Source: Pseudomonas chlororaphis subsp. aurantiaca (lineage in GTDB: Bacteria; Pseudomonadota; Gammaproteobacteria; Pseudomonadales; Pseudomonadaceae). Taken from it: a DNA stretch of 64,000 nt. This document shows positions 63,240 through 64,000 of the stretch, one piece after another (within the stretch, counting starts at the first letter, position 1; the number at the start of each line of letters is the position of its first letter). The stretch lies in the NCBI RefSeq assembly GCF_013466605.1, contig NZ_CP059162.1, positions 1,426,001 through 1,490,000 on the forward strand. The letters run 5' to 3'. The notes under the pieces were generated by a model. That model saw nothing but the letters and a program-made list of their open reading frames with translations, had not been told where the DNA came from and did not search any database. A program made the translations under genes and the position numbers.

Positions 63240-63857
63240 ATGGCACTACTGAGTGAGTACGAACAACGGCAGGTCGCCGAGGCGATCGCCCGGGTCGAAC
63301 AGCAGACCGATGCCGAACTGGTCACCGTGCTGGCCGCCCGCGCCGACGACTACGCCTATATTCCGTTGCTCTGGGCCAGCCTGCTGGCGCTGATCGTGCC
63401 GGGCGTGGTGCATTACGCCACCGGCTGGATGAGCATGCACCTGTTGCTGCTGGTGCAGTGGGCGACCTTTATCGTGCTCTGCCTGGTGTTCCGCATCCCA
63501 CGGATCACCACCCGCCTGATTCCGCGCTCGGTACGCCACTGGCGCGCCTCGAACTTGGCCCGCCGCCAGTTTCTCGAACAGAACCTGCACCACACCGTCG
63601 GCAGCACCGGGATGCTGATCTTCGTCTGCGAAGCCGAGCGCTATGTGGAGATCCTGGTGGACGAGGGCATTTCCAAGCGCCTCGACGACAAGACCTGGGA
63701 CACCATCGTCCAGGCCTTCACCCAGCAGGTGAAGCAGGGGCAGACCCTGCAAGGCTTCATCACCTGCATCGAGGCCTGCGGCGAACTGCTCAAGGTGCAT
63801 GTGCCGGTGACCCACGTGCGCAACGAGCTGCCCAACCGCCTGGTGGTCCTGGCCTGA
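63240..63857 (+). CDS. TPM-domain membrane protein (second copy)
   Basis: A 205-residue TPM protein without signal peptide. Residues 1-30 start the domain (LLSEYEQRQVAEAIARVEQQTDAELVTVLAARADDY), two transmembrane helices follow (about 40-60 and 65-90), and the rest of the TPM domain continues (FLEQNLHHTVGSTGMLIFVCEAERYVEILVDEGI). The layout differs from the upstream paralogue, so it is probably a distinct partner rather than a simple duplicate. Function unknown. Confidence 0.9.
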   Translation: MALLSEYEQRQVAEAIARVEQQTDAELVTVLAARADDYAYIPLLWASLLALIVPGVVHYATGWMSMHLLLLVQWATFIVLCLVFRIPRITTRLIPRSVRHWRASNLARRQFLEQNLHHTVGSTGMLIFVCEAERYVEILVDEGISKRLDDKTWDTIVQAFTQQVKQGQTLQGFITCIEACGELLKVHVPVTHVRNELPNRLVVLA

Positions 63858-63866
63858 CTTCCCCCG

Positions 63867-63903
63867 CTCCTGTAGCCGCAGCCTTCGGCAGCGGCTACAG
63901 GAG
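63867..63903. repeat. REP-like hairpin at the window end
   Basis: CTCCTGTAGCCGC and GCGGCTACAGGAG pair across AGCCTTCGGCA. It shares the GCCGC..GCGGC core with 26538-26635. The remaining 97 bases to the window end contain no gene that I can support. Confidence 0.8.
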
Positions 63904-64000
63904 GCCCACTCCCGCAGAATCTGCGCCGTCGGGTAAATAACTCCGTGCCCCGGCGGGCCATCCCCCCTAAAATACCCGCCATTCCCCGATTCACACCCGC

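Overview
The window is 64 kb of high-GC chromosomal DNA that looks like a Pseudomonas of the fluorescens group (P. fluorescens / P. protegens / P. chlororaphis type). Reasons: the bra (liv) transporter has P. aeruginosa Bra subunit sizes; the protocatechuate pca genes are clustered with a PcaR regulator and PcaR-type operators; there are a TtgABC/EmhABC efflux pump, a XenB-like ene-reductase, OlsBA, a CcoM small oxidase subunit, and several inverted REP pairs of Pseudomonas type. I see no rRNA, tRNA, insertion sequence, prophage or CRISPR array. It reads as core/shelf chromosome rather than a mobile island.

Layout. 1-3.3 kb: 3' end of a LysR regulator, then a leftward four-gene bufferin-type RiPP locus (DUF2282 precursor, DUF692 MNIO enzyme, DUF2063 partner, DoxX membrane protein). 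3.5-8.5 kb: leftward braCDEFG branched-chain amino-acid ABC transporter with an attenuator-like hairpin after braC. 8.8-15.4 kb: DUF2288 protein, a 727-residue tubulin/FtsZ-superfamily protein, a 3-hydroxyisobutyrate-dehydrogenase-like oxidoreductase, an MHYT-GGDEF-EAL protein and a YkgJ cysteine-cluster protein. 15.7-23.4 kb: MFS transporter, RapA, small proteins including CcoM under a predicted ANR box, and a Pit-type phosphate transporter.

24-36.5 kb: a complete protocatechuate branch of the beta-ketoadipate pathway: pcaR, pcaK, a CoA-transferase pair, pcaF, pcaHG, pcaT, pcaBDC, followed by an opposite-strand OprD-family porin. Import (porin, PcaK, PcaT), ring cleavage (PcaGH), cycloisomerisation, decarboxylation and lactone hydrolysis (PcaB, PcaC, PcaD), CoA transfer and thiolysis (PcaIJ, PcaF) are all present. 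PcaR-like boxes precede pcaR, pcaK and pcaI.

36.8-49.5 kb: RND efflux operon with divergent TetR repressor; a DMT transporter; a leftward operon of two-cysteine ArsR regulator, MFS efflux protein and XenB-like reductase, preceded by palindromes; AcpH; and olsBA for ornithine lipids. 49.6-64 kb: an acyl-CoA-dehydrogenase-like protein, a serine hydrolase with a small membrane protein, an amidohydrolase / MFS / amidase / IclR group with a strong palindrome upstream, YceI plus a ClsB-like phospholipase D, the GH3 beta-glucosidase BglX, and a LemA-TPM-TPM module. The last 140 bases hold a REP-like hairpin and no gene.
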